Positions 17,230 through 25,551 of a stretch of DNA of 64,000 nucleotides are shown here, in pieces (within the stretch, counting starts at the first letter, position 1; each line of letters opens with the position of its first letter). The notes beneath the pieces were generated by a model. It was not told the DNA's origin and searched no databases. It saw nothing but the letters and a program-made list of their open reading frames with translations. Made by a program: the position numbers and the translations under genes. The stretch lies in contig JAJZDW010000003.1 in assembly GCA_021851405.1 (NCBI GenBank), positions 113,556-177,555 on the forward strand, given 5' to 3'. The DNA comes from Pseudomonadota bacterium. Lineage in GTDB: Bacteria > Pseudomonadota > Gammaproteobacteria > Steroidobacterales > Steroidobacteraceae.

Positions 17230-18109
17230 GGGAGGGCTCTGGGGCCGTCGCGCGCGCTTGCCGAGTGGCGCAATAGTGCGAGTCGGAACAGACGAACATC
17301 CTCGTGCCGCGGTCGTCCGTGACCCATTCGTCGAGGAAGCTGTCCGCGGCACCGCACAGAGCGCAGGCGCTCGCCCAGCGCTGAATCGAGAAGGGGTGAT
17401 CGTCAAAAGCGAGGCTGGTGACCGCAGTGTAGGGCGGGACGGCGTAGATGCGCTTCTCGCGGCCGGCGCCGAACAGCTGCAGGGCTCGGGAGCGGTGCAT
17501 CTTGGGATTGTCGAATTTCGGAATCGGTGAGGGCGACATGACATACCGCTCGTTGACCAGCACCGGATAGTCGTAGGTCGTGGCGATGTGGCCGTAGCGG
17601 GCGATGTCTTCGTAGAGTTTCACGTGCATCAGGCCGTACTCGGCGAGCCCGTGCAGCGTGCGGGTCTCGCTGCGGCGCGGCTCGAGCCGCTGCAACGGCT
17701 CAGGCGCCGGCACCTGATACACGAGGATCTGGCCCTCGCGCAGCGGGGTTTCGGGAATCCGGTGCCGGGTCTGGATGATGTCCGCGGCTGTGGTATCGGT
17801 GGTGACCGCGACACCCGCGGTGCGCTGGAAGAAGCGGCGGATGTTCACCGCATTCACGGTGTCATCGGAGCCCTGATCGATGACCTTCAAAGTGTCGGTG
17901 GGCCCGAGAATGGCTGCCGTGACCTGGATACCGCCGGTTCCCCAGCCATACGGCAACGGCATCTCGCGCGAACCAAACGGCACCTGGTGACCGGGAATAC
18001 ACACCGCCTTGAGCAGGGTGCGGCGGATCATGCGCTTGGTACGCTCATCGAGGTACGCAAAGTTGACGTGCGGGTCGCGCGCCGCGGAGATCGACGACGT
18101 ATCGCTCAT
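17216..18109 (-). CDS. phnJ: Alpha-D-ribose 1-methylphosphonate 5-phosphate C-P lyase PhnJ
   Basis: PhnJ is the radical-SAM enzyme that breaks the carbon-phosphorus bond. The 297-residue product has four cysteines, C249, C252, C274 and C280, in the spacing C-x2-C-x21-C-x5-C that holds the 4Fe-4S cluster in this unusual family. The segment IPGHQVPFGSREMPLPYGWG from residue 38 contains the Gly (G40 here) that matches the radical-bearing Gly32 of E. coli. Nothing required is missing, so the lyase should be active. Confidence 0.96.
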   Translation of the reverse strand: MSDTSSISAARDPHVNFAYLDERTKRMIRRTLLKAVCIPGHQVPFGSREMPLPYGWGTGGIQVTAAILGPTDTLKVIDQGSDDTVNAVNIRRFFQRTAGVAVTTDTTAADIIQTRHRIPETPLREGQILVYQVPAPEPLQRLEPRRSETRTLHGLAEYGLMHVKLYEDIARYGHIATTYDYPVLVNERYVMSPSPIPKFDNPKMHRSRALQLFGAGREKRIYAVPPYTAVTSLAFDDHPFSIQRWASACALCGAADSFLDEWVTDDRGTRMFVCSDSHYCATRQARATAPEPSHGSK

Positions 18110-19194
18110 GGCTCACTCTGCTGCACGCTGCCCGCCGCACGCATGCGGCGCACCAGTTCGAGTTCGGATTGGAAGTCGACGTAATGCGGCAACTTCAGAT
18201 GCTGAACGAAACCGGAGGCCTCCAGATTGTCGCTGTGCGAGAGCACGAACTCCTCCATCTGCGCGGGCGAGTCGATCGCCTCCCCGAGCTCCGGCGCGCG
18301 CAGCGCTCGGTCGACCAGACTCATCGCCATCGCTTTGCGCTCGCTGTGTCCGAAGGCGAGCCCGTAGCCGCGAGTAAATTGCGGTGGTTGCCGTGCGCTG
18401 CCGGAGAACTGATTGATCATCTGGCACTCGGTGAGCGCCACATCGCCGATCGACACCGGGAAGCCGAGTTCCTCCGGGATCACTTCCAGCTCGACGCTCC
18501 CGAAGCGCACCTCTCCGGCAAAGGGATGCGTGTGTGCATAGCCGCGTTGGGAGGAGTAGGCCAGCGCAAGCAGAAAGCCTTCGTCGGCCCGTGCCAGGTT
18601 CTGCAGGCGAGCGGTTCGCGCGGCCGGAAAGCGCACCGGTTCACGAGTCAGATCGAACGGCTCGGGATCCGCGGCAGAGATCGGCTGCGGCTCGATGAGC
18701 CCTTCGCGATCGAGCAGGTCAAGGACGCCCGGGCGATTGCCCGTGGCCGCCGGTGCGGGTGTCCGCGGCGCGGGAGGCACGGGTGTTCCGGCCAGCAGCG
18801 CAAAATCCAGCAGTCGTTGGGTGTAGTCGTAGGTCGGGCCGAGAATCTGTCCGCCCGGCAGATCCTTGAAGGTGGCCGAGATGCGTCGCCACAGACGCAT
18901 CCGCGTCGTCTCGAGCGGAACGCTGTAGCCGAACCGCGGCAGCGTCGTGCGGTAGGCGCGCAGCAGGAAGATGGCTTCCACGATGTCGCCGGCGGCCTGT
19001 TTCAGCGCCAATGCGGCCAGCTCCGGATCGTACAGGGAGCCCTCGGTCATGACTCTGTCGACCGCCAGGCGCAGCTGGGCCTGAATCTGCGCGCTGGAGA
19101 GCTCCGGCAGCGCTGGATCGCCACGGCGAAACTCGGCGAGCAACGCCTGGCTATTCTCGATCGCGACTTCTCCGCCCTTGACGGCAACGTACAT
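18106..19194 (-). CDS. phnI: C-P lyase core subunit PhnI
   Basis: PhnI is the nucleosidase-like subunit that, with PhnGHL, displaces adenine from ATP with the phosphonate. The ATG at 19194 gives 362 residues starting MYVAVKGGEVAIENS, the classic PhnI N-terminus; the longer open frame upstream overlaps phnH and is not conserved. Recognisable segments include QLRLAVDRVMTEGSLYDPEL and GYGLAFGHSERKAMAM. It begins four bases after phnH and overlaps phnJ by ATGA. Confidence 0.95.
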   Translation of the reverse strand: MYVAVKGGEVAIENSQALLAEFRRGDPALPELSSAQIQAQLRLAVDRVMTEGSLYDPELAALALKQAAGDIVEAIFLLRAYRTTLPRFGYSVPLETTRMRLWRRISATFKDLPGGQILGPTYDYTQRLLDFALLAGTPVPPAPRTPAPAATGNRPGVLDLLDREGLIEPQPISAADPEPFDLTREPVRFPAARTARLQNLARADEGFLLALAYSSQRGYAHTHPFAGEVRFGSVELEVIPEELGFPVSIGDVALTECQMINQFSGSARQPPQFTRGYGLAFGHSERKAMAMSLVDRALRAPELGEAIDSPAQMEEFVLSHSDNLEASGFVQHLKLPHYVDFQSELELVRRMRAAGSVQQSEP

Positions 19195-19198
19195 CCGT

Positions 19199-19816
19199 TC
19201 AGCCCTCGATGCTCGTCGTGCGCGCCAGTCCCGCCACGCGCTCGCCTGCACACAGCAGCAGATCGATGCCGCGCGGAAACGCCGCATGGTTGGCTCGCCA
19301 TTGCGTGAGGAACGCCTCGCCCAGGCCGCGCACCGTCAGAGGCTGCGTCTGCTCGATTCCCGGCCCATGCAGCCGCCAGCCTGCGGTGTCCTCGAGTGCG
19401 TGCACCTGAATGACGCAGGTCGCGGCGGTCTCCGGCTCGAACTCGCTGCCGGCGGGCAGTTGTTCGAGCGGTGGCATCTGGTCGGCGTCGCTCCAGAGGA
19501 ATTGGGCCTCGCGCAGTTCACTCACGATGCGACAGCCGGTGTGAAAGCGCAGCCAGTCGGCCGCTGAGCCGTGCGCCAATCGCGGCGCGAGCCACAACGT
19601 GCAATCCGGATCGAGCAACGCAAGCAGCAGCGCTGCCGCCGCAGGCGCTGCCCCGCTCGGGTGCTGCGCGTCGCTCGGGACCCGCTGTATTTGCCCGGGT
19701 CGGGTGAACGCATTCAATACCGCGCGAAACACCGCCTGACTGGCGAGCGGTGGATCGCTGAACCCCGGTTCCACCGCGTGCAGATCGAGCGGTGTGCCGC
19801 CGGCCACGGCGTTCAT
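19199..19816 (-). CDS. phnH: C-P lyase core subunit PhnH
   Basis: PhnH is a small PLP-transferase-fold subunit that binds the PhnGIJ core. The 205-residue product contains GFSDPPLASQAVFRAVLNAF near residue 19, FPRGIDLLLCAGERVAGLAR near the C-terminus and the usual PGQIQR segment. Its ATG overlaps the phnG stop as ATGA. Sequence drifts quickly in this family, so gene order strengthens the call. Confidence 0.93.
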   Translation of the reverse strand: MNAVAGGTPLDLHAVEPGFSDPPLASQAVFRAVLNAFTRPGQIQRVPSDAQHPSGAAPAAAALLLALLDPDCTLWLAPRLAHGSAADWLRFHTGCRIVSELREAQFLWSDADQMPPLEQLPAGSEFEPETAATCVIQVHALEDTAGWRLHGPGIEQTQPLTVRGLGEAFLTQWRANHAAFPRGIDLLLCAGERVAGLARTTSIEG

Positions 19817-20325
19817 GACGGCTGCGGCTCGGTGGGTTCACCGGCACTCTCGCGCGCCACGGTGAAGAACTCGACCCGCGTCGCACGGGCCTTCTCTGCC
19901 TGTGCCGCCTGCTGTTCGGCCAACCACTCGGCGATGCGAGTGAGCAGGTCCGCCGGCAGCCGCGCTCGGCCGAGCGGATCCTGCAGCAGAGCATCGGCCG
20001 TGGCCGCCAGTTCGGCGTGGCGTGCCGAGCGCCCGAGAATGTAGGCGACACCGACGTGGTCGCAGCGCACGCGCTCGGGGTCCGTTCGCAGGGCGCAGCG
20101 GGTGACGGTGACTTCGCCAAGGTTGAAGCGCTCGCCGTTGCCGCCGATTCGGCCCCGGACCATCACCAGTCCAGATTCCGGACGGCGCAGCCAACGGGGC
20201 TGCGCACCGGCAAGATCAGCGAGGTTCGCCTCGAGCATCTGCAGCGGGGCACGGCTGAGTAAGCGCATCCAGGCCTGGCGCGACGGGGCGGTGAGCACTG
20301 CAGCGATGCCATCGTCTTGCAACAT
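19813..20325 (-). CDS. phnG: C-P lyase core subunit PhnG
   Basis: PhnG joins PhnI at the heart of the C-P lyase complex. The 170-residue product shows RQAWMRLLSRAP and a central GLVMVRGRIGGNGERFNLGEVTVTR-like region (residues about 52-77), both typical. It is the first gene of the minus-strand phn operon, and its ATG lies 18 bases from the PhnF-type operator. The C-terminus is Glu-, Arg- and Thr-rich and not conserved. Confidence 0.92.
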   Translation of the reverse strand: MLQDDGIAAVLTAPSRQAWMRLLSRAPLQMLEANLADLAGAQPRWLRRPESGLVMVRGRIGGNGERFNLGEVTVTRCALRTDPERVRCDHVGVAYILGRSARHAELAATADALLQDPLGRARLPADLLTRIAEWLAEQQAAQAEKARATRVEFFTVARESAGEPTEPQPS

Positions 20326-20342
20326 GTCGGTGCTATCAATGG

Positions 20343-20354
20343 TGGTATAGACAA
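20343..20354. promoter_or_regulatory. Putative PhnF operator between phnG and phnF
   Basis: TGGTATAGACAA lies in the 74-base divergent gap. It differs at one position from TGGTATAGACCA, the reported binding site of mycobacterial PhnF, and fits the TGGTNTAGACCA pattern of HutC/FarR-class GntR proteins. Placed 18 bases before phnG and 45 before phnF, it could repress both arms. I see no second copy in the gap. Confidence 0.65.
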
Positions 20355-20399
20355 CTTCAGAGCTACAGCGGCAGCTTAGGACCAGCGTGTTTACCTTTT

Positions 20400-21152
20400 A
20401 TGACAGCAGTGATCGGCGGATCTGAATTTCGCAGCGCGCTGCGGCGCGGTTGCGCTTGGTCGCGCGTCGCCGGGGAAGTGACGCGGAACATTCGCGTTGG
20501 GGCCTATCCCCCGGGCGCGCGTTTACCGGCGGCCAGCGAGCTGGCGGAGCGCTTCAGCGTCAATCGGCACACCGTGCGACGGGCGATCGCGGAGCTCGCG
20601 GCCCGTGGTGTCGTGCGGGTCGTGCAGGGCAGCGGCACGTACGTGCAGGAGTTCGCGCTGGAGTTGATGTTGGGAAGACGGACACGCCAGTCCATGAGTC
20701 TGCAGCAGGCGGGTGTTCGCGGCACGCTGCGCGTGCTCGATGCGGTGCGCATGCGCGCGCCGGTGCAGGTGGCGCGGGCGCTGCAGATCGCGCCCCGCCA
20801 GCCGGTTCTGCGCGTGCAGACCCTCGGTGAAGCCCGGCGGCGCGTGCTGCATGTGAGCGAGCGATTCTTTCCGCTGCCGCGCTTCATGGGACTGGATGAG
20901 CGGATCAGGCGCTGCGGCTCCATCACGCAGGCGTTCGCCGAGTGCGGGGTGATCGATTACCTCCGGCGCGACAGCCGAATCAGTGCGGTGCTGCCGGCCG
21001 AGCAGATCGCGGTGCTGCTGCGTCAGGCGACGTGCCGTCCGGTGCTGCGGGTCGAGAGCCTCAATGAGGATCTCGAGCGGCGGCCGATCGAATATGCGCT
21101 GGCCTATTTTGCGGGTGATCGCGTCGGGCTTCGGGTGAAGGCTGATGAGTGA
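20400..21152 (+). CDS. phnF: GntR-family regulator PhnF
   Basis: The 250-residue product has an N-terminal winged helix (about 15-85) with LPAASELAERFSVNRHTVRR, then a UTRA ligand-binding domain (about 100-245) with VLRVQTL and VLRVESLN strands, the HutC-subfamily architecture of PhnF. It probably represses the phn genes until a phosphonate or phosphate-derived signal is bound; the ligand cannot be seen in the sequence. It is divergent from phnG across the putative operator, and its stop overlaps the start of the DUF1045 gene. Confidence 0.93.
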   Translation: MTAVIGGSEFRSALRRGCAWSRVAGEVTRNIRVGAYPPGARLPAASELAERFSVNRHTVRRAIAELAARGVVRVVQGSGTYVQEFALELMLGRRTRQSMSLQQAGVRGTLRVLDAVRMRAPVQVARALQIAPRQPVLRVQTLGEARRRVLHVSERFFPLPRFMGLDERIRRCGSITQAFAECGVIDYLRRDSRISAVLPAEQIAVLLRQATCRPVLRVESLNEDLERRPIEYALAYFAGDRVGLRVKADE

Positions 21153-21897
21153 CGCCGAGGAGCGCGCAGCGGTCATGGCAGGGGCTTATCGGTGGGCGGT
21201 GTATTTCTCACCGCCGCCGCAGGCGCCGTGGGCCCGCGCCGGCGCCGGCTGGCTCGGGCGCGATGTCGATGGCGGGGCCTGCGGACCGGCGCCGCGCATC
21301 GCCGGCTGGAGCGCACAGACCTGGTCGTGGGTGACGGCCGCGCCGCGCCGGTACGGCTGGCACGGGACGCTGCGCGCGCCGTGGCGCCTGGCGCCAGGAT
21401 GCTCTGCGGCGGACGTGCTGAGCGTCTTGAGGATGCTGGCGGCGGAGATCGCCCCGTTCGATCTGCCGCCGCTGCGTCTGGGCAGTCCTGAGGGCTTCCT
21501 CGCCCTGCAGCCGGTGCACCCCTGCGCCGCGCTGCAGGCCTTGGCAGACGCATGCGTCGTGCGGTTGCAGCCGACGGCTGCGCCCCTCACGGCGGCCGAG
21601 CTCGAGCGCTACAGCGCCCGAGGATTGAGTGTGCGTCAGCAGCAGTATCTGCGCGCCTGGGGGTATCCGTACGTGCTCGAGGAATTTCACTTTCACATGA
21701 CGTTGACGGAGCGGCTCGAGCCGCTCTCTGCGGCCCAGCGTGCCGAGCTGCAGGCCGCGGCGGCCGCGACTTTCGATCCCTTGCCGCAGCCGGTGCACGT
21801 CGATGCGCTGTCGCTCTTCGCGCAGCCGCAGCCCGCCGCCCCGCTGCGACGGGTCGCTCGCGTACCGCTCGGGGGCGGTGGAGCGAGCGGATCGTGA
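21145..21897 (+). CDS. DUF1045 phosphonate-metabolism protein
   Basis: The 250-residue product belongs to the DUF1045 family found almost only in phosphonate operons. Visible features are RYGWHGTLRAPWRL near residue 70 and FHFHMTLTERL near 187. Two H-x-T/S-type motifs of this kind are typical of the 2H phosphoesterase fold, so a cyclic phosphate or ribose-cyclic-phosphate ester is a reasonable substrate guess. That matters here because phnP, which opens the cyclic phosphate product of PhnJ, is not in the window. It overlaps phnF by eight bases and phnN by GTGA. Confidence 0.88.
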   Translation: MSDAEERAAVMAGAYRWAVYFSPPPQAPWARAGAGWLGRDVDGGACGPAPRIAGWSAQTWSWVTAAPRRYGWHGTLRAPWRLAPGCSAADVLSVLRMLAAEIAPFDLPPLRLGSPEGFLALQPVHPCAALQALADACVVRLQPTAAPLTAAELERYSARGLSVRQQQYLRAWGYPYVLEEFHFHMTLTERLEPLSAAQRAELQAAAAATFDPLPQPVHVDALSLFAQPQPAAPLRRVARVPLGGGGASGS

Positions 21898-22442
21898 CGG
21901 GCCCCGGGGGGCGACTCGTCTATCTGATCGGTCCGTCGGGCGCGGGCAAGGACACGGTGCTGCGCTGGCTGGTGACGCATCAACCGCGGCCAGAGCGGCT
22001 GCACGTCGCGCGGCGCACGATCACGCGATCGGCAGACGATGCGAGTGAGTTGAACGAGGCGGTGACGCCGGCGGAGTTCGCGCGGTTGCTGCGCGCCGGG
22101 GCATTCGCGCTTCACTGGGACGCGCATGGGTTGCGCTACGGCATTCGCCGTGAAGCGTTGCGGCCGCTCGACAGCGGCGCCAGCGTGCTCGTCAACGGTT
22201 CGCGTGCGGCGCTCTACGAGGCGCGGCGACGCTACCCGGACATATTCGTGGTGCAGATTACGGCCGAACTGAAGCTGCTGCGGCAGCGGTTGCTGGCGCG
22301 CGGCCGGGAGATGCCGGAGGTGATCGAGTCGCGGCTGAGCCGCAGCGCGCTGTTGCCCGTGGTCGGTGTCGATGCCGTGATTCGCAACGAGGGGACCGCG
22401 GAGCAGGCCGGCCGGCTCCTGATCGAGCTGCTCGAGCCCTAG
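21894..22442 (+). CDS. phnN: Ribose 1,5-bisphosphate phosphokinase PhnN
   Basis: PhnN phosphorylates ribose 1,5-bisphosphate to PRPP, returning the ribose of the phn pathway to metabolism. The GTG at 21894 overlaps the DUF1045 stop and gives 182 residues beginning TGPGGRLVYLIGPSG, which places the P-loop GPSGAGKDT at about 13-21; the frame is open upstream but lies over DUF1045. The guanylate-kinase-like ARRTITR and FALHWDAHGLRYG segments are present. Convincing on both motif and context. Confidence 0.93.
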   Translation: MTGPGGRLVYLIGPSGAGKDTVLRWLVTHQPRPERLHVARRTITRSADDASELNEAVTPAEFARLLRAGAFALHWDAHGLRYGIRREALRPLDSGASVLVNGSRAALYEARRRYPDIFVVQITAELKLLRQRLLARGREMPEVIESRLSRSALLPVVGVDAVIRNEGTAEQAGRLLIELLEP

Positions 22443-22540
22443 GCCGCCGCCGCGGTCCCGCGGGGCGCGCTGAGCGGCGCCGGGGCACCGGTGCTGCGGA
22501 CCGCTGCGCTTCGCCACGCGCTCAGGTACGCTACCGGCCC

Positions 22541-23218
22541 GTGCACATCCTGCTCATCGAGGACGATGTCGAGGCCGCGAAGTTTCTCGTCAAGGGACTG
22601 CGCGAGAGCGGCTATGTCATCGATCACGCGGCCGGCGGGCGCGAAGGCCTCGAGCGGGCGCTCGCGGGCAAGTTCGACCTGATCATCACCGATCGGATGC
22701 TGCCGAAGATCGACGGGCTGGAGATCATCCGTCAGCTGCGCCTCGCTGGGCTCGCCACCCCGGTGCTCGTGCTGAGCGCCCTCGGCAGCGTCGATGATCG
22801 GATCCGCGGCCTGAAGGCCGGCGGCGATGATTACCTGACCAAGCCGTTTGCGTTCGATGAGCTGCTGGCGCGCATCGAGGCGCTGCTGCGCCGGCGGGCC
22901 CGCGCCAGCGAGAGCACGCTCCTCGAGGTCGCGGATCTGAAGTTCGACCTGCTGACCCGGCAGGTGATGCGCGGCGGGCGCGAGATCGATCTCACCGCGC
23001 GCGAGCAGAAGCTACTCGAGTTTCTGATGCGTCGGGCCGGACAGGTCGTCACCCGCATGATGCTGCTCGAGGGCGTGTGGGATCTGCACTTCGATCCACA
23101 GAGCAACGTGGTCGATGTGCACATCAGTCGCCTGCGCCAGGCCGTCGATCGTGGCTCGGATCGACCGCTCATCCACACGGTGCGCGGTGCCGGCTACGTG
23201 CTGCGCGAAGAGCCATGA
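22541..23218 (+). CDS. OmpR-family response regulator
   Basis: The 225-residue product has a receiver domain (1-120) with EDD at 7-9, phosphoacceptor Asp51 in ITDRMLP, and the conserved Lys in LTKPF. A winged-helix DNA-binding domain (about 128-222) follows, with DLTAREQKLLEFL and VDVHISRLRQAVD. The start is GTG. It overlaps the sensor kinase gene by ATGA, so the pair is co-translated. The receiver and effector resemble CusR/CopR-type regulators, but nothing here identifies the stimulus. Confidence 0.9.
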   Translation: MHILLIEDDVEAAKFLVKGLRESGYVIDHAAGGREGLERALAGKFDLIITDRMLPKIDGLEIIRQLRLAGLATPVLVLSALGSVDDRIRGLKAGGDDYLTKPFAFDELLARIEALLRRRARASESTLLEVADLKFDLLTRQVMRGGREIDLTAREQKLLEFLMRRAGQVVTRMMLLEGVWDLHFDPQSNVVDVHISRLRQAVDRGSDRPLIHTVRGAGYVLREEP

Positions 23219-24606
23219 GGTGGCCAAGGCCCCGCGGTCTGTTCCAGACCACGGCATTCCGCATGTCGATGGGGTACACGCTGCTGGTCACGATGGCCGT
23301 CGGGGTGACCCTCGGCACCACGTACCTGCTCACGCAGCGCATCCTGCGCGACAACGTCGATCTGATCATCACCACCGAGCTCAACAGCCTGCAGGATCAG
23401 TACGTATTGCGCGGCGTGCGCGGTGTGACTGCCGAGATCAACGTGCGCATCGACAGCTGGGGGCGCATCGGCTCGGTGTACATGCTCGCCAGTCCGCGCT
23501 TCAAGCGCATCGCGGGCAATGTGACCAACTGGCCATTCGATGGCGCGCCGCGCGAGCGCTGGCCGGAGTTTCGCATCGAGTCGATCGAGCCCGGGCAGCG
23601 CTCCGTGCACCCGGTGCGTGCTGCGGTACGCCAGCTGTCCAACGGCGACTGGCTGCTCGTCGGCACCGATATGTCGCAGGACGAGCGCTACGCTCAGGCC
23701 TTCAAGACCGCCACGCTCTGGGGCATGGGGCTGTCGGTGCTGGTGGCGGCAATCGCCGGGTTCGCCTTCAGCTTTCGCCTCAGCCGGAGGGTCGGGGCGG
23801 TGACCGAGACCTGCGTGCGCATCATGAGTGGGGAGCGCTCGCGGCGCCTGCCGGTCGCCGGCAGTCGCGATGAGTTCGATGCGCTCGCCGTGTCGGTCAA
23901 TCGCGTGCTGGATCGGCTCGAGGAGCAGTCCCTCACGCTGCGCGCGACGTTCGACAGTGTTGCGCACGATCTGCGTGCGCCCCTGCAGCGGTTGCGCGGA
24001 CGGATGGATGCGGTGCTGCGTCTGGCGGACCTGCAACCGGAACTGCGCGAGCCGGTCGAGTCGGCGCTGCGCGAGGTCGATCGGCTGCAGCGCACGCTCG
24101 CGACGCTGCTGCAGATCGCGCTGGCGGAGTCCGGCGCACCGCTGGCGGCGGTGTCGCGGGTGAACCTCTCGGCGCTGGTGGGAGAACTGGTGGAACTGTT
24201 CGAGCCGGTCGCGCGCGAGCGCGGTCTTGCGCTCACCGGACATGCGGATGCGGGGGTGTTCGTCGAAGGCAACCGCCAGCTGCTCGCCCAGCTGATCAGC
24301 AATCTCGTGGAGAACGCGCTGAAGTTCGTGCCCGCCAGCGGGCGGATCGAAATCGGGCTCGAGCGGCACGGGGCGCTGGCGCATCTGGCCGTGAGCGACA
24401 ATGGACCGGGAGTGCCCGCCGAGCAGCGCCGCCGGGCCGGTGAGCCGTTCGCGCGCATCGGCCCGCGCGCCGATGCCGGCAGCGGGCTCGGGCTGCTACT
24501 GGTCGGAGCGATCGCGCGACTGCACCGTGCCGCGTTCGCGCTGGAGGACAACGAGCCGGGGCTGCGCGCGTTGGTCGAACTGCCGCTCGCGGCGCCGCCG
24601 GACTGA
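23215..24606 (+). CDS. Membrane sensor histidine kinase (partner of the preceding regulator)
   Basis: The ATG at 23215 gives 463 residues. TM1 is at about 20-40 and TM2 at about 167-187, bracketing a 125-residue periplasmic region with no recognised domain. A HAMP segment follows (about 188-240), then a HisKA domain with His251 in SVAHDLRAPL, and an ATPase domain with LISNLVENALKF, SDNGPGVP and SGLGLLLVGAI. All catalytic boxes are intact. The gene ends 11 bases from the convergent folE2 stop. The signal sensed is unknown. Confidence 0.9.
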   Translation: MRWPRPRGLFQTTAFRMSMGYTLLVTMAVGVTLGTTYLLTQRILRDNVDLIITTELNSLQDQYVLRGVRGVTAEINVRIDSWGRIGSVYMLASPRFKRIAGNVTNWPFDGAPRERWPEFRIESIEPGQRSVHPVRAAVRQLSNGDWLLVGTDMSQDERYAQAFKTATLWGMGLSVLVAAIAGFAFSFRLSRRVGAVTETCVRIMSGERSRRLPVAGSRDEFDALAVSVNRVLDRLEEQSLTLRATFDSVAHDLRAPLQRLRGRMDAVLRLADLQPELREPVESALREVDRLQRTLATLLQIALAESGAPLAAVSRVNLSALVGELVELFEPVARERGLALTGHADAGVFVEGNRQLLAQLISNLVENALKFVPASGRIEIGLERHGALAHLAVSDNGPGVPAEQRRRAGEPFARIGPRADAGSGLGLLLVGAIARLHRAAFALEDNEPGLRALVELPLAAPPD

Positions 24607-24617
24607 TGACGCCGGCC

Positions 24618-25448
24618 TCAGGCGTCCTTGCGTTTGTCGCGCTCGATCAGCGCGTACGCCGAGTGGTTGTGGATCGACTCGAAGTTTTCCGACTCGACCA
24701 CGTACGCGACGATGCGCGCCTCGGCGTTCAGCCGCGTCGCCACGTCGCGCACCATGTCCTCGACGAACTTCGGGTTGTCATAGGCGCGCTCGGTCACGTA
24801 CTTCTCGTCGGGGCGCTTGAGGATGCCGTACAGCTCGCACGAGGCTTCCTGCTCGGCGATCTCGAGCAGCTCCTCGATCCACATGTGGTCGAGGAGCTGC
24901 GCGGTGATGGTGACGTGCGAGCGCTGATTGTGTGCGCCGTAGTCGGAAATGCGCTTCGAGCAGGGGCACAGGCTCGTCACCGGCACCACCACGCGGACCC
25001 ACAGGTCGGTCACTCCGTCGTGCCGCTCCCCGATGAGACTCGCCCGGTAGTCCATCAGGCTCTCCACGCCACTCACCGGCGCGCGCTTCATGACGAAGTA
25101 CGGGAAGCTCATCTCGATGTGGCCGGCGTCGGCTTCGAGCCGCTCGGTCATGCTCTCGAGCATGTGACGGAACGATTCGACCGAGATTTCCCGCTCGGCG
25201 TGCAGGATCTCGACGAACCGCGACATGTGCGTGCCCTTGAAGTTGTGCGGCAGGCTGACGTACATGTTGAAGGTGGCGATGGTGTGCTGTTCGCCCGCGG
25301 AGCGATCCTTCACGCGCACCGGATGGCGGATGTCCTTGATGCCCACCCGGTCGATCGGCAGGTGGCGAGTATCGGCGCGGGCCTGGACGTCCTCCACCTC
25401 GGCGAGAGCCTTGGCGGCGGGCGTGCCCGATTGGGCGGAATCGTTCAT
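24618..25448 (-). CDS. folE2: GTP cyclohydrolase FolE2 (type IB)
   Basis: FolE2 converts GTP to 7,8-dihydroneopterin triphosphate, the first step of folate and queuosine precursor synthesis. The 276-residue product carries [20 protein letters not shown] near residue 158, holding the metal-ligand Cys and the conserved His, and HNHSAYA near the C-terminus. It is the family that can use metals other than zinc and often backs up or replaces FolE. No zinc-uptake genes or Zur-like box are apparent nearby. It stands alone on the minus strand, about 100 bases from dxs. Confidence 0.94.
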   Translation of the reverse strand: MNDSAQSGTPAAKALAEVEDVQARADTRHLPIDRVGIKDIRHPVRVKDRSAGEQHTIATFNMYVSLPHNFKGTHMSRFVEILHAEREISVESFRHMLESMTERLEADAGHIEMSFPYFVMKRAPVSGVESLMDYRASLIGERHDGVTDLWVRVVVPVTSLCPCSKRISDYGAHNQRSHVTITAQLLDHMWIEELLEIAEQEASCELYGILKRPDEKYVTERAYDNPKFVEDMVRDVATRLNAEARIVAYVVESENFESIHNHSAYALIERDKRKDA

Positions 25449-25551
25449 GGACTCAAGCCTACAGGATCGGGCGAGGAATTCACCTATACCGATCGGGATA
25501 CACGCCTACATGCCTGTAACCCGGATCGCGGCACGGTGCCGGGGGCGCCCC

